In this document: positions 35,369 through 44,591 of the stretch, piece after piece
Position numbering within the stretch: position 1 is the stretch's first letter
Layout of the letters: the number at the start of each line of letters is the position of its first letter
Assembly (NCBI RefSeq): GCF_023634865.1
Contig: NZ_JAMLJN010000002.1
Span: 1-64,000, forward strand
Origin: Flavobacterium fragile
GTDB lineage: Bacteria; Bacteroidota; Bacteroidia; Flavobacteriales; Flavobacteriaceae
Direction of reading: 5' to 3'
DNA length: 64,000 nucleotides
The notes under the pieces: generated by a model
Told to the model about the DNA's origin: nothing
Databases searched by the model: none
What the model saw: only the letters and a program-made list of their open reading frames with translations
Made by a program: the position numbers and the translations under genes

Positions 35369-36625
35369 CTATAAAGTAAAGCTTTGATTTACAATGTTTT
35401 CCTGTTTATGCAAATTTTTTAATTTATCCTTCAAAATTAGCATATCCTCACTAATTTTCTTGTCTAAAATCTTGGCATAGTGCTGTGTGGTTTTTAGATT
35501 GGTATGTCCTAACATTTTACTTACGGTTTCGATTGGAACACCATTACTCAATGTTACGGTTGTTGCAAAAGTATGACGTGCTATGTGGAAAGTTAGTTCT
35601 TTATTGATTCCGCATACATCCGCAATTTCTTTCAGATAGGCATTCATTTTTTGATTGGAGAGAATAGGGAGAATACTGCCTGTGTTCAAACAAACTGGAT
35701 TATCAGAATATTTATCAATAATCATTTCCGCAACTGGCAATAATGGAATTTTTGAAGCTATATCAGTCTTTTGACGATTTTTAAAAATCCATTTACTACC
35801 ATCAATCCCAATACTAATATTTTCCTTTTTAAGCTGCTGCACATCCACATAAGCTAAACCTGTAAAACAACTAAAAACAAAAATGTCTCTTACAAGTTCT
35901 AATCTTGGCACCACGAATTGTTTGTTCAACATACTTTCAATTTCATGCTCGGTTAAATATTCTCTCTCTACAACTTTGAGTTTGGCTTTGTAGTTAGATA
36001 GTGGGTCTTTTTCTATCCAACCATTATCAAGACAGATATTGATGATTTTACCGACGCTTTTTACATATTTAATAGTCGTATTGTTGTTACACTTCAAAGT
36101 AGATCTTAGATAAAAATCAAATCCGGTCATCATTGCAAAATCTATTTTCTTAACAGGAACATCGGAAACATTATAACTCTCAACAAGATACTTTTCAAAA
36201 TGAGACAAAGTAGTTTTGAAATTCTTCCAAGTGTTATAGGAATATTCAGTTCCAATAAGTTTATCCATTTTATCGTTGTGGTCTTTAAACACCTTTACAA
36301 TGGTGATTGCTTTTTCTTCTTTACCAAATAATTTACTTCGTAATGTTTCAAATGTGATTACTTCATTCTCCAGAAGTAGTTGTTTTTGAGCTTCAAACAA
36401 TTTGTTGCTTAACAATGTTAGATATTCATTCACTGAACGAGCTTCTTCTGAATTTCCTTTCATTTTGCGCATTTCAGTTGACCATTTGGATTTTTCTACT
36501 TGTTTTTGTGTAGAAATTTCGAATCGTTTTCCATCTACAGTAACTCTCATGTAAATTGGAATTAGTCCTTTTGAAGTCGTTTTAGCGGACTTCAAAATAA
36601 ATGTTGAAGAGATTTTTGCATTCAT
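35369..36625 (-). CDS. Tyrosine recombinase/integrase of the island
   Basis: A 418-residue integrase of the Bacteroidota type. It has an N-terminal arm-binding region (residues 1-90, ISSTFILKSAKTTSKGLIPI), a SAM-like core-binding domain (about 105-205) and a catalytic domain (about 215-395). Catalytic residues visible are HIARHTF (H347, R350), LGHTN (H374) and tyrosine Y383 in TQHYAKI. The box that usually holds the first arginine reads TGLAYVDV, with alanine in its place, as in many IntDOT-related enzymes. Its start faces tRNA-Leu(CAA), about 250 bp away, the usual geometry for a tRNA-targeting island. A strong terminator follows the gene. Confidence 0.92.
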   Translation of the reverse strand: MNAKISSTFILKSAKTTSKGLIPIYMRVTVDGKRFEISTQKQVEKSKWSTEMRKMKGNSEEARSVNEYLTLLSNKLFEAQKQLLLENEVITFETLRSKLFGKEEKAITIVKVFKDHNDKMDKLIGTEYSYNTWKNFKTTLSHFEKYLVESYNVSDVPVKKIDFAMMTGFDFYLRSTLKCNNNTTIKYVKSVGKIINICLDNGWIEKDPLSNYKAKLKVVEREYLTEHEIESMLNKQFVVPRLELVRDIFVFSCFTGLAYVDVQQLKKENISIGIDGSKWIFKNRQKTDIASKIPLLPVAEMIIDKYSDNPVCLNTGSILPILSNQKMNAYLKEIADVCGINKELTFHIARHTFATTVTLSNGVPIETVSKMLGHTNLKTTQHYAKILDKKISEDMLILKDKLKNLHKQENIVNQSFTL

Positions 36626-36728
36626 AGTCTGGTAACCTTTTGATTAAATAATTTACTAATTTTTTATTATTTAGTCAAGATGTTTAATGATTGAACAGCC
36701 TTATTTTATTGGGCTTTTCGTCATTTTA

Positions 36729-36775
36729 GGGGACCCTTTTTTGAATTTCAAAATAGGTCACCTAATTGGACACCT
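36729..36775. repeat. Cluster of GG(T/A/G)CACCT-like sites upstream of the integrase
   Basis: GGGGACCC (36729-36736), GGTCACCT (36756-36763) and GGACACCT (36768-36775) lie between the integrase start and the tRNA terminator. They may be recombinase or regulator binding sites, or chance similarity. Confidence 0.35.
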
Positions 36776-36820
36776 TGCGAATGCTATTTCTTGAATAATT
36801 TGGAGGGATTGAAAATGAAA

Positions 36821-36852
36821 AAACCCCTTAAATCGTGTGATTTAAGGGGTTT
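36821..36852 (-). terminator. Intrinsic terminator of tRNA-Leu
   Basis: The perfect 14-bp stem AAACCCCTTAAATC / GATTTAAGGGGTTT with a 4-nt loop is followed on the minus strand by TTTCATTTTC. It lies 25 bases after the tRNA 3' end. Confidence 0.85.
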
Positions 36853-36876
36853 TGTATGATTTTGTAGTTAAAATCG

Positions 36877-36956
36877 TACCCGGAGTGGGAATCGAACCCA
36901 CACACCTAAGTACACGAGTTTGAGTCGTGCGCGTCTACCAATTCCGCCATCCGGGC
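36877..36956 (-). tRNA. tRNA-Leu (anticodon CAA)
   Basis: The minus strand begins GCCCGGATGGCGGAATTGGT and ends TTCGATTCCCACTCCGGGTA. The anticodon stem CACGA/TCGTG encloses CTCAAAC, so the anticodon is CAA. The long variable arm fits class II tRNA-Leu. CCA is not encoded. The acceptor stem pairs throughout except a terminal G:U. The 3' end points towards the island integrase. Confidence 0.93.
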
Positions 36957-37063
36957 AATGGGAAATGATTTTAGTATCATTAAGTGGGTGCAAATGTAAA
37001 AAATATTTCTTCAATTCATAAAAAAATAGTTAAAAATATGCTTTCAGAGTTCGAATTTATTTC

Positions 37064-37071
37064 TAAATTTG
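37064..37071 (+). promoter_or_regulatory. Probable -7 promoter element of prs
   Basis: TAAATTTG matches the Bacteroidota TAnnTTTG consensus, 52 bases before the prs ATG. No clear -33 TTG. Confidence 0.5.
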
Positions 37072-37122
37072 CACCTCAATTGCACAACACGACACTAACT
37101 AACTACTAAACAATAAATTAAC

Positions 37123-38064
37123 ATGCTGTATCAAGAACCAGAAGCAAAAATTTTTGCATGTTCTCAAAGTGTGTATCTAGCCGAACAAATTGCTGAAAAG
37201 TATGGTGTTCCACTAGGTAAAGTAACGTTCTCTAAATATAGTGATGGCGAATTTCAGCCTTCTTTTGAAGAATCAATAAGAGGATTACGCGTTTTCCTTG
37301 TTTGTTCGACTTTCCCAAGTTCAGACAATTTAATGGAATTATTATTGATGATTGATGCGGCAAAAAGAGCATCGGCTCGTCATATCACAGCGGTAATTCC
37401 TTATTTCGGTTGGGCAAGACAAGACAGAAAAGATAAGCCAAGAGTGCCAATTGGAGCCAAATTAGTAGCAAAACTATTAGAAACAGCTGGAGCTACCCGA
37501 ATTATGACTATGGATTTACATGCCGATCAAATTCAAGGGTTCTTTGAAAAGCCAGTAGACCATTTATTTGCTTCTACTATCTTTTTACCTTATGTGAGAA
37601 GTTTAAATTTAGAGAATTTAACTATCGCATCTCCAGACATGGGAGGTTCAAAAAGAGCTTATGCGTATTCTAAATTTTTAGAATCAGATGTAGTGGTGTG
37701 CTACAAGCAAAGAAAAAAAGCTAATGTCATCGACACCATGGAGCTAATAGGAGAAGTGAAAGGGCGAAATGTTATCTTAGTTGACGACATGATTGATACA
37801 GGAGGCACATTAGCCAAAGCAGCTGATGTCATGATGGAAAAAGGAGCATTAAGCGTAAGAGCAATATGTACGCATCCTATTTTATCAGGTGAAGCATATG
37901 AAAAAATAGAGAATTCTCAATTATTAGAATTGATAGTTACCGATTCAATTCCGTTAAGAAAAGAATCAAAGAAAATTAAAGTTGTAAGTTGTGCCCCTTT
38001 ATTTGCAGAAGTAATGCATATGGTACAAAACAACAACTCTATTAGTGGTAAATTTTTGATGTAA
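37123..38064 (+). CDS. prs: Ribose-phosphate pyrophosphokinase
   Basis: A 313-residue cytosolic enzyme making PRPP from ribose 5-phosphate and ATP, the precursor for purines, pyrimidines, histidine and NAD. Family motifs are present: SDGEFQPSFEESIRG near 40-54, YFGWARQDRK at 94-103 (ATP/flexible loop), DLHADQIQGFF at 131-141, and the PRPP-binding loop VILVDDMIDTGGT at 217-229. Length fits class I PRPP synthetases. It is followed 47 bp later by rplY, the usual Flavobacteria arrangement, so the two are probably co-transcribed. Confidence 0.97.
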   Translation: MLYQEPEAKIFACSQSVYLAEQIAEKYGVPLGKVTFSKYSDGEFQPSFEESIRGLRVFLVCSTFPSSDNLMELLLMIDAAKRASARHITAVIPYFGWARQDRKDKPRVPIGAKLVAKLLETAGATRIMTMDLHADQIQGFFEKPVDHLFASTIFLPYVRSLNLENLTIASPDMGGSKRAYAYSKFLESDVVVCYKQRKKANVIDTMELIGEVKGRNVILVDDMIDTGGTLAKAADVMMEKGALSVRAICTHPILSGEAYEKIENSQLLELIVTDSIPLRKESKKIKVVSCAPLFAEVMHMVQNNNSISGKFLM

Positions 38065-38111
38065 TCAAGAAACCACTTTAACAAGTATTTATTAATTATA
38101 TATATTTTACA

Positions 38112-38714
38112 ATGAAATCAATTACGATTAAAGGATCAGAAAGAGAAAGCGTAGGCAAAAAGGCAACTAAAGCCGTACGTGATGCTGGAATGGTTCCTTG
38201 CGTTATCTACGGAGGAAATCAACCAGTTCATTTTGTTGCAGACGAAAGAGCATTTAAAGATTTGGTTTACACTCCAAACGCACACACAGTTGTAGTTGAG
38301 TTAAACGGAACGTCTTACAATGTAATCATGCAAGACATTCAATTTCACCCAGTTTCTGACAAAATTTTACACATCGACTTCTTCCAATTAAGTGATGACA
38401 AGGAAATCATTATGGAAGTACCAGTTAAAGTTACAGGAACTTCTCCTGGAGTATTATTAGGTGGTGTTTTACGTTTGAACCAACGTCGTTTAAAAGTAAA
38501 AGCTTTACCAAAATTTTTACCTGACTTCGTTGAAGCGAACATTTCAGAATTACAAATGGGTAACAAGTTGTATGTTACTAAAATTGAAACTAACAATTTT
38601 AAATTAATGCACCCAGATAATACTGTAGTTTGTCAAGTGAGAATTTCTCGTGCGGCAATGAAAGCAGCTCAAGAAGCAGCAAAAGCAGAAAAAGGAGCAA
38701 AAAAGAAAAAATAA
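38112..38714 (+). CDS. rplY: 50S ribosomal protein L25/general stress protein Ctc
   Basis: A 200-residue long-form L25 (Ctc/TL5) protein. The N-terminal L25 domain (about 1-90: [25 protein letters not shown], split across strand and helix) binds the 5S rRNA loop E region. The C-terminal TL5 β-domain (about 95-180) includes [16 protein letters not shown] and [20 protein letters not shown]. The tail is alanine/lysine-rich ([16 protein letters not shown]), as in other Bacteroidota. A strong terminator follows, closing the prs-rplY unit. Confidence 0.96.
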   Translation: MKSITIKGSERESVGKKATKAVRDAGMVPCVIYGGNQPVHFVADERAFKDLVYTPNAHTVVVELNGTSYNVIMQDIQFHPVSDKILHIDFFQLSDDKEIIMEVPVKVTGTSPGVLLGGVLRLNQRRLKVKALPKFLPDFVEANISELQMGNKLYVTKIETNNFKLMHPDNTVVCQVRISRAAMKAAQEAAKAEKGAKKKK

Positions 38715-38738
38715 TTTCTTTTCAATCTATACAAAAGA

Positions 38739-38767
38739 AGCATCAGTTTTTACTGGTGCTTTTTTTA
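38739..38767 (+). terminator. Intrinsic terminator of prs-rplY
   Basis: The stem AGCATCAGT / ACTGGTGCT is followed by seven Ts. Confidence 0.85.
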
Positions 38768-38793
38768 TGCTTTTCAGTATCTAAACTTTGCAT

Positions 38794-38801
38794 TACTTTT
38801 G
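38794..38801 (+). promoter_or_regulatory. Probable -7 promoter element of pth
   Basis: TACTTTTG is an exact TAnnTTTG match only 5 bases before the ATG at 38806. Transcription would then begin at or just after that ATG, which bears on the pth start choice. Confidence 0.5.
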
Positions 38802-38805
38802 CAAA

Positions 38806-39423
38806 ATGAATTGGCTATCAAATCTATTTAAGAAACAAAAACAAGAGCATTTACCCATGAAGAAATTCTTAATCGTAGGGCTAGGAAATATTGGCTCAGA
38901 ATATGCAAATACACGACACAATATCGGATTTAAAGTTTTGGATTATTTAGCTAACAAGGAAGGAATTTCTTTTCAAACCGTAAAATTGGGTGAAATAGCC
39001 GAACTAAAAATTAAAGGAAGAACCTTATTATTACTTAAGCCAAATACCTATATGAACTTGAGCGGGAAAGCCGTAAAATATTGGTTAGAAAAGGAAAACA
39101 TTGAAAAAGAAAACATGTTGGTTATAACCGATGATTTGAATTTAGCTTTTGGAACCATCCGAATCAAAACCAAAGGAAGCGATGGTGGTCATAACGGACT
39201 TAAAAACATTCAATTGTTATTAAATTCAACGGAATATCCAAGATATAGATTTGGGATTAGCGATGCCTTTAAAAAAGGCCAACAAGTGGATTACGTACTA
39301 GGCGAATGGAGTGAAGAAGAAAAAGAGAAACTAAAAGAGCGTTTAGATATTAGCTCAGAAATAATAAAATCATTTGCCCTGGCAGGCTTAAACAATACGA
39401 TGAATACGTATAATGGAAAATAA
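38806..39423 (+). CDS. pth: Peptidyl-tRNA hydrolase
   Basis: Releases tRNA from peptidyl-tRNA that has dropped off the ribosome. Family motifs are KKFLIVGLGNIGSEYANTRH (catalytic His), KPNTYMNLSGKAV, TDDLNLAFGTIRIKTKGSDG and GHNGLKNI. From the ATG at 38806 the protein has 205 residues with a short basic extension (NWLSNLFKKQKQEHLP) before the normal start. An internal ATG at 38857 gives 188 residues, the usual family length, and is favoured if the TAnnTTTG element just upstream sets a transcript start near 38807. A shared bidirectional terminator follows. Confidence 0.95.
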   Translation: MNWLSNLFKKQKQEHLPMKKFLIVGLGNIGSEYANTRHNIGFKVLDYLANKEGISFQTVKLGEIAELKIKGRTLLLLKPNTYMNLSGKAVKYWLEKENIEKENMLVITDDLNLAFGTIRIKTKGSDGGHNGLKNIQLLLNSTEYPRYRFGISDAFKKGQQVDYVLGEWSEEEKEKLKERLDISSEIIKSFALAGLNNTMNTYNGK

Positions 39424-39452
39424 AAAAGGGAAGCTAAAAGCTTCCCTTTTTT
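39422..39452. terminator. Bidirectional terminator between pth and the metalloprotease
   Basis: The perfect 13-bp stem AAAAAAGGGAAGC / GCTTCCCTTTTTT has A and T runs on both sides and serves both converging genes. Confidence 0.85.
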
Positions 39453-39472
39453 GTATTTATAAATTATTCCAT

Positions 39473-42205
39473 TTATTGAACTACAATTTTCTTCACTTCT
39501 TTTCTAGCGCCATCTTGAACTGTTACAAGATATACTCCAGATTGAACTCCATTTAATTGTAATGTTTCATTAAATAAACCATTATTGTTATATGATTTAG
39601 TAAAAATTTCTCTTCCTCTAATATCATGAACATTAACTTTAATTTCATTACCTGTATTAGATGTAAATTGAATATTAAAGTTTCCGTTGTTAGGATTTGG
39701 ATAAATCATGAAATCGATACCTGAAAAATCATCATTTGATAAAACCGGAACTAGTTCAGAATAACATAATTGAATTGTAAAAGTATTAAATGTACCACTT
39801 GAACCATCTACAACACCATCTTTAAAATAAACTCCCCAGTTTCCAGCACTATTTTGACCAACAGCTGCATTAATATTAGCTATAGAATATGTTCTGAAAT
39901 CTGGTCCACTTGTAGTTTGAGCACAATCAACAGCTGGAGCTGTTGTATAAAACCATTTATCTAAATTTGCCGTAGTACAAGTATTATTATACCATAAAGC
40001 TGTAATTAAACCTCCTGAAGTATCTTCCCATGGTTGAGCTAATAAAATATTTACCTGACCAATACTAGGATGTGTAATGTTAGCTTTATATTTTATAGCC
40101 GAAATAGTAAAAGAGTCAGTAATTGGTAAGTTATAACCCGGATACCCACCTGTACTTTGAGTAATTGCAGCATTTAAATTAAATGGATAATCTCTACAAA
40201 CATTTTGAGGTTGATAGGTATAATTACCTATTGCAATATTCTTTGTGTTTACACTAAAAAAGATATTTCCAGAAGCTTTTACCATAATACGACAATTAGG
40301 AGCGGTAACACTTGGAACAGTAATGGTTTCAGAACCATCATTTAAAGTATTAGCCAAAATTGTAGTCCAAGTAACACCGTTGTCAGTGGTATATAATATA
40401 TCAACATTTGCTCCTCCTACACTAGTATTTGTATTATTTACTGCCCAAGTAACTGTTTGTGAAGAACCCGGTGTCCAAACAATCCCGTCAGTATTCTGAG
40501 ACGTTACAGACAATGGACCTCTTGTATCATCAATGGTTACACTCATATTAGACCTTGCTGTTTGTCCACCTGTAGGAACTTGATTATCTCTTACAGTCAA
40601 GGCAAAATTTAAAGTTCTTGCTACATTAGGTGTTACTTCCCATGTTGGTGTTAAATTTCCTGCCAAAATATCAGACATTTGAGGAAAATATCTAGTTGGG
40701 GAAGCACTTGGAACCCTTGATCTATAAACAGGACCTGTTGTTTGAGTTGTTGTTGGATAATTAGTACCTGCTGCCGCATTTGTTTGTTCCCAACAATAAG
40801 TTAAAGAAGCAGACGCATCTACATCTGTAGCAGAACCTGTTAACATGAAAGCTGTACCTCTCGGAATTGTACGATTAGTTAAAGCTGCTATAACAGGAAC
40901 ATTATTCCCATTATTTGTTTGAGGTGCACAATTTCCTGTACCTATCATAACCGCATTCATACTAGCAATACTAACAGCATGAAAATAAGCATCTGAATTC
41001 GACTGAACATTTTCTTCACATATTCCTGCATACGCCATAATTGTCGAACCACTACCAGGCTCAACAGCGTTAAGAGTACTCACATTCCCAGATTTACAAT
41101 TTCCTGCAGTATCATCATTAGAACTAAAAGTGTGAGGTCCTCCAAATTGATGTCCCATTTCGTGCGCCACATAATCAATATCAAATGGATCTCCCACTGG
41201 AGATGGAGAACCAGTAATTCCACGCGCTTTATTTGTACTATTACAAACAACCCCTAACCCTGCTAAACCACCACCACCAGTACTTACGGTATGTCCAATA
41301 TCAAAATTATTTACACCGATTGCAGTTGTAATTTCGTTCTGACTCTCATTAATTAATAAATTTGCATTATCATTTGAGAAGTTATCAGCAGTAATAAAAA
41401 TAATCAAATCATTATTAGCAACTAAATTCATTCTTAATGACATGTCTCTTTCGTAAATACCATTTACACGCGTCATGGTAACATTCATTGCTGCAAGTAC
41501 CGCTGCTTTCTTTTGAGCAAGTGATCCCGCATTTAAACCAGCAGCATTAACATGAAAAGCAGCATATTCAATAGTACACGCCATCGCTAATCTGTATTGT
41601 CTGAAAATACCATCATTAGCTAAAGTTTGGTTGTCAAAAGTACTTCTATTTTGCTCGGCAATTTCTTCATGATTATCTTGAAAATCACAAGCAAAACTTC
41701 TTACTCTTTGTATATTTTTTCTATTATACACAATGTAACTGTTAAGATCTTTTGTGTACGTATCGATATAATATGTTCCTTCATCACCTGATAAAGACAT
41801 AACATGTAATCCAAATAAAGTAACACTGAATCTTAATTTTACTGATGGATTATCTATACCAATAGCAACATACGACTTGATATCTGGATATCTATCAGCC
41901 AAACCTTTCTCCATTACAGGCGCTTCATAAATTCTAAATTTAGACAATTCACCATTAGAATTTGGAAAATCAACAATTACATTAGAAAAAACACCATCCG
42001 TATCAATTGGTGCACCAACAAGAGATTGTTTAAAAGCCTCGAAATTTAAATTCATTAATTGATATAGAGATGGATGCGAGGCACGTTCCATCTTTTGTAA
42101 ACCAACTAAATTTTCGTCAGATGTCTTAGTCCATAGTTTGTTTTGTCCGAAAGAAAAAGAGACGAACAAAAGAAAAACTAAAGAAATTTGTAATTTTTTT
42201 CTCAT
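39473..42205 (-). CDS. T9SS-secreted reprolysin-like zinc metalloprotease
   Basis: A 910-residue secreted protease from the ATG at 42205, which begins MRKKLQISLVFLLF; a longer frame to 42235 adds ten unlikely residues. A signal peptide ends SFSFG. A propeptide region (about 20-190) precedes an M12-type catalytic domain with HEMGHQFGGPH (residues 348-358, HExxHxxGxxH zinc site). Ig/PKD-like β-domains and a proprotein-convertase P-like domain (about 660-810, HPSIGQVNILLAQP, AGNWGVYFKDGVVDGSSGT) follow. The C-terminal type A T9SS signal reads YPNPNNGNFNIQF...VNVHDIRGREIF...KKIVVQ. The product should act outside the cell on proteins. It is divergent from the next gene, a second zinc protease. Confidence 0.93.
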   Translation of the reverse strand: MRKKLQISLVFLLFVSFSFGQNKLWTKTSDENLVGLQKMERASHPSLYQLMNLNFEAFKQSLVGAPIDTDGVFSNVIVDFPNSNGELSKFRIYEAPVMEKGLADRYPDIKSYVAIGIDNPSVKLRFSVTLFGLHVMSLSGDEGTYYIDTYTKDLNSYIVYNRKNIQRVRSFACDFQDNHEEIAEQNRSTFDNQTLANDGIFRQYRLAMACTIEYAAFHVNAAGLNAGSLAQKKAAVLAAMNVTMTRVNGIYERDMSLRMNLVANNDLIIFITADNFSNDNANLLINESQNEITTAIGVNNFDIGHTVSTGGGGLAGLGVVCNSTNKARGITGSPSPVGDPFDIDYVAHEMGHQFGGPHTFSSNDDTAGNCKSGNVSTLNAVEPGSGSTIMAYAGICEENVQSNSDAYFHAVSIASMNAVMIGTGNCAPQTNNGNNVPVIAALTNRTIPRGTAFMLTGSATDVDASASLTYCWEQTNAAAGTNYPTTTQTTGPVYRSRVPSASPTRYFPQMSDILAGNLTPTWEVTPNVARTLNFALTVRDNQVPTGGQTARSNMSVTIDDTRGPLSVTSQNTDGIVWTPGSSQTVTWAVNNTNTSVGGANVDILYTTDNGVTWTTILANTLNDGSETITVPSVTAPNCRIMVKASGNIFFSVNTKNIAIGNYTYQPQNVCRDYPFNLNAAITQSTGGYPGYNLPITDSFTISAIKYKANITHPSIGQVNILLAQPWEDTSGGLITALWYNNTCTTANLDKWFYTTAPAVDCAQTTSGPDFRTYSIANINAAVGQNSAGNWGVYFKDGVVDGSSGTFNTFTIQLCYSELVPVLSNDDFSGIDFMIYPNPNNGNFNIQFTSNTGNEIKVNVHDIRGREIFTKSYNNNGLFNETLQLNGVQSGVYLVTVQDGARKEVKKIVVQ

Positions 42206-42232
42206 TATATAAAAAATTATTAGGTCAATTAG

Positions 42233-42240
42233 CAAATTTA
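42233..42240 (-). promoter_or_regulatory. Probable -7 promoter element of the reprolysin-like protease
   Basis: The minus strand reads TAAATTTG, matching TAnnTTTG, 28 bases before the ATG. Confidence 0.5.
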
Positions 42241-42441
42241 TAACTTTTTTAAAAAAATATCATAAATTTTGTATAATAATTTCATTGCTTTAAATTATTA
42301 ATTCATATTATGGAAATTAATAAATTCAAAAATTGGTTTTGAAAAATTTTTTAAAATTAAAAAATAATCAAAAAAATCTCTTGTAAATTGCTTAAAAACA
42401 AAAAAATAAAATAAAAAACAAAAAAAATAAACTTGTTTTTA

Positions 42442-42449
42442 TATATTTG
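42442..42449 (+). promoter_or_regulatory. Probable -7 promoter element of the M43 protease
   Basis: TATATTTG matches TAnnTTTG, 27 bases before the ATG at 42476. Confidence 0.5.
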
Positions 42450-42475
42450 GCCGATTTAACCTAATTCAAAAAGAA

Positions 42476-44539
42476 ATGAAAAAAATATTTTTTTTATTAC
42501 TTTCTTTTACAATGTTAGTCTCAACTAATTCTGTAGCCCAAATAAAAAAGAAAGTAAAACACTTTGGAAAAGAAATTTCTCCAAGCAACATTACACCTGA
42601 AGGATATATTAGATGTCTTACTGAAGAATACGAGGATTATCTAAGATCAATTGATCCAAATAGAATGTCTAAAGCCGAATTTGAAACTTGGTTAGCACCA
42701 TTAATTGAAAAACAAAAAAAATCACCACAAACTTTTTCTCAAACCGGAAACATTATATACATACCAGTTGTGGTACATGTAATTCACAATGGTGATGCAT
42801 ATGGTGTAAATGAGAATATTACAGATGAACAAGTGCAATCTCAAATAACTGTTCTTACTCAAGACTTCAGAAAAATGACAGGTACACCTGGGTTTAATTC
42901 GAATCCTGTAGGAGCTGACACTCAAATTGAATTCGTGCTTGCTAAGGTAGACCCAAATGGCAATCCAACTAATGGGATTAACAGAGTAAATCTATGTCAA
43001 GCCTCTTGGTCTACAGAAGAAATTGATAGCACAGTGAAACCACTAACCATATGGGATCCTGCTCTATACATGAACATGTGGTCAGTTAATTTTACAGATT
43101 CAAGCCTTTTAGGATATGCACAATTTCCTAGTAGCTCTGGATTAAATGGCTTAAATGTAAATGGTGGTGCTGCAAACACAGATGGAGTAGTTTCAGGTTA
43201 CAGTTTTTTTGGAAGTTCTTCTTTAGCACAAGGAAGTTTCTCTGCTCCATATGACAAAGGAAGAACTATGACACATGAAGTAGGGCACTTTTTAGGTTTA
43301 CGTCACATTTGGGGTGATGGAGATTGTACTGTAGACGACTTTTGTAATGATACTCCAAATGCTGCTGCAGCTAATTCAGGTTGTCCTACTATAGATTCAT
43401 GTCCATTCGGCGGAAATGATATGGTTCAGAATTACATGGACTACACTAATGACGCATGTATGAACATATTCACTAATGATCAAAAAACAAGAATAGTTGC
43501 TGTAATGAACAATTCACCAAGAAGATCTACTTTAAAAACATCAACAAAAAATATAGCGATACCTTTATTTGCTAATGATGCCGAAATAAAAATTGAAAAT
43601 TCATGTAGTACTATAGAACCTACTTGCACGGTTCCCAACCCATCTGTACCGGCAAAAAGTGTTTTATTATACAACAGAGGAACTTCAAATTTAACATCTG
43701 CTACCATAAGCTATAACATGAATGGCGGCACTAACTACAATCAAAACTGGACAGGTAATTTAGCTCCTGACAAGTACGCAGTTGTAACATTAACAAACAC
43801 TACGGGCTATGGAACGTTAAATGCTTCTATAGTTTCTACAAATGGAACAACAGACCAAAGAACTACGAACAATACGGCTTCAAGAACTTTTAGTGGTATT
43901 TCATCTCTTCCATATGCAAATTCAACAACATTTACTTTCAACCTTTATGGTGATAATTTTGGAACTGAAATTACATGGACATTAAAAAATCAAGCAGGAA
44001 CAACCTTATACAGTGGTGGTCCTTATGATGATGTTACTACTAGCACACCAAGACAATATGTTAATCAAACATGGACATTACCTACAAATGGTTGTTACTA
44101 TTTAACAGTAACTGATGAATATGGAGATGGATTATTTGACGGAAGTGTACAAGGATATTATACCGTAACTTCTGGTACAACAAGTTTAGTGAACGTTACA
44201 GATTTCGTTGTTCCAAATTACACGCCACTTACACCATCGTCAAGAGTTAGTTATTTTTCTAATAACGCAACATTATCTAACGACAACTTTAGTTTTTTAG
44301 AAAATGTTTCTATTTACCCTAACCCTTCAAAAGATTATTTCACTATTAGTTTACCTGAACAAACTAATTTTGATGGAAAAATTGAAATCTTTAATAGTAT
44401 AGGGCAACAGATTTTAGTTAAACCTATTCAATCAAATGCCGACTTAAATGTAAATGTGGCAAATTATGCTGATGGGGTATATCTAATTAATTTAACTGTT
44501 GGCGAAGCTTCTAAAACATTTAAATTCATAAAAAATTAA
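42476..44539 (+). CDS. T9SS-secreted M43-family (pappalysin-like) zinc metalloprotease
   Basis: A 687-residue secreted protease. A signal peptide (1-22, ends SVAQ) is followed by a catalytic domain with IPVVVHVIHNG (about 96-105), the zinc motif HEVGHFLGLRH (H267, E268, H271, H277) and the M43 Met-turn region QNYMDYTNDACMNIFT. A conserved disulfide-rich stretch (DGDCTVDDFCNDTP) lies between them, as in ulilysin. β-sandwich domains follow (about 370-600) and then the type A T9SS signal YPNPSKDYFTIS...IEIFNSIGQQIL...FKFIKN. It likely degrades external protein. It is transcribed divergently from the reprolysin-like protease, suggesting a nutrient-scavenging pair. Confidence 0.94.
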   Translation: MKKIFFLLLSFTMLVSTNSVAQIKKKVKHFGKEISPSNITPEGYIRCLTEEYEDYLRSIDPNRMSKAEFETWLAPLIEKQKKSPQTFSQTGNIIYIPVVVHVIHNGDAYGVNENITDEQVQSQITVLTQDFRKMTGTPGFNSNPVGADTQIEFVLAKVDPNGNPTNGINRVNLCQASWSTEEIDSTVKPLTIWDPALYMNMWSVNFTDSSLLGYAQFPSSSGLNGLNVNGGAANTDGVVSGYSFFGSSSLAQGSFSAPYDKGRTMTHEVGHFLGLRHIWGDGDCTVDDFCNDTPNAAAANSGCPTIDSCPFGGNDMVQNYMDYTNDACMNIFTNDQKTRIVAVMNNSPRRSTLKTSTKNIAIPLFANDAEIKIENSCSTIEPTCTVPNPSVPAKSVLLYNRGTSNLTSATISYNMNGGTNYNQNWTGNLAPDKYAVVTLTNTTGYGTLNASIVSTNGTTDQRTTNNTASRTFSGISSLPYANSTTFTFNLYGDNFGTEITWTLKNQAGTTLYSGGPYDDVTTSTPRQYVNQTWTLPTNGCYYLTVTDEYGDGLFDGSVQGYYTVTSGTTSLVNVTDFVVPNYTPLTPSSRVSYFSNNATLSNDNFSFLENVSIYPNPSKDYFTISLPEQTNFDGKIEIFNSIGQQILVKPIQSNADLNVNVANYADGVYLINLTVGEASKTFKFIKN

Positions 44540-44564
44540 TTATTTTAATTAATTTTATAACTTT

Positions 44565-44591
44565 AAAAGGATTGACTCGTTCAATCCTTTT
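44565..44591 (+). terminator. Intrinsic terminator of the M43 protease gene
   Basis: AAAAGGATTGA / TCAATCCTTTT forms 11 bp with a 5-nt loop. Its last bases overlap the ribF -7 element. Confidence 0.8.

Larger units (their letters stand above)
31450..36876 (-). mobile_element. Small integrated element beside tRNA-Leu
   Basis: Six genes, all on the minus strand, start at a tyrosine recombinase whose 5' end faces the 3' end of tRNA-Leu: integrase, RteC, excisionase-like HTH, replication-initiator-like protein, DnaC-like ATPase and an unknown protein. Gene content matches the integration/excision/replication end of CTnDOT-like and related Bacteroidota elements. Relaxase, coupling protein and tra genes are absent. 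Boundaries are approximate: the upstream end lies between 36626 and 36876, and the downstream end is unknown. Intergenic structured repeats (32161-32222, 33870-33930) are concentrated here. Confidence 0.7.

Noticed and set aside
36877..36900. Island attachment core as a duplicated tRNA-Leu 3' end
   Set aside because: I looked for the tRNA 3' sequence near the other side of the element (31.0-32.2 kb) and found no copy. A short att core could still exist but cannot be supported.
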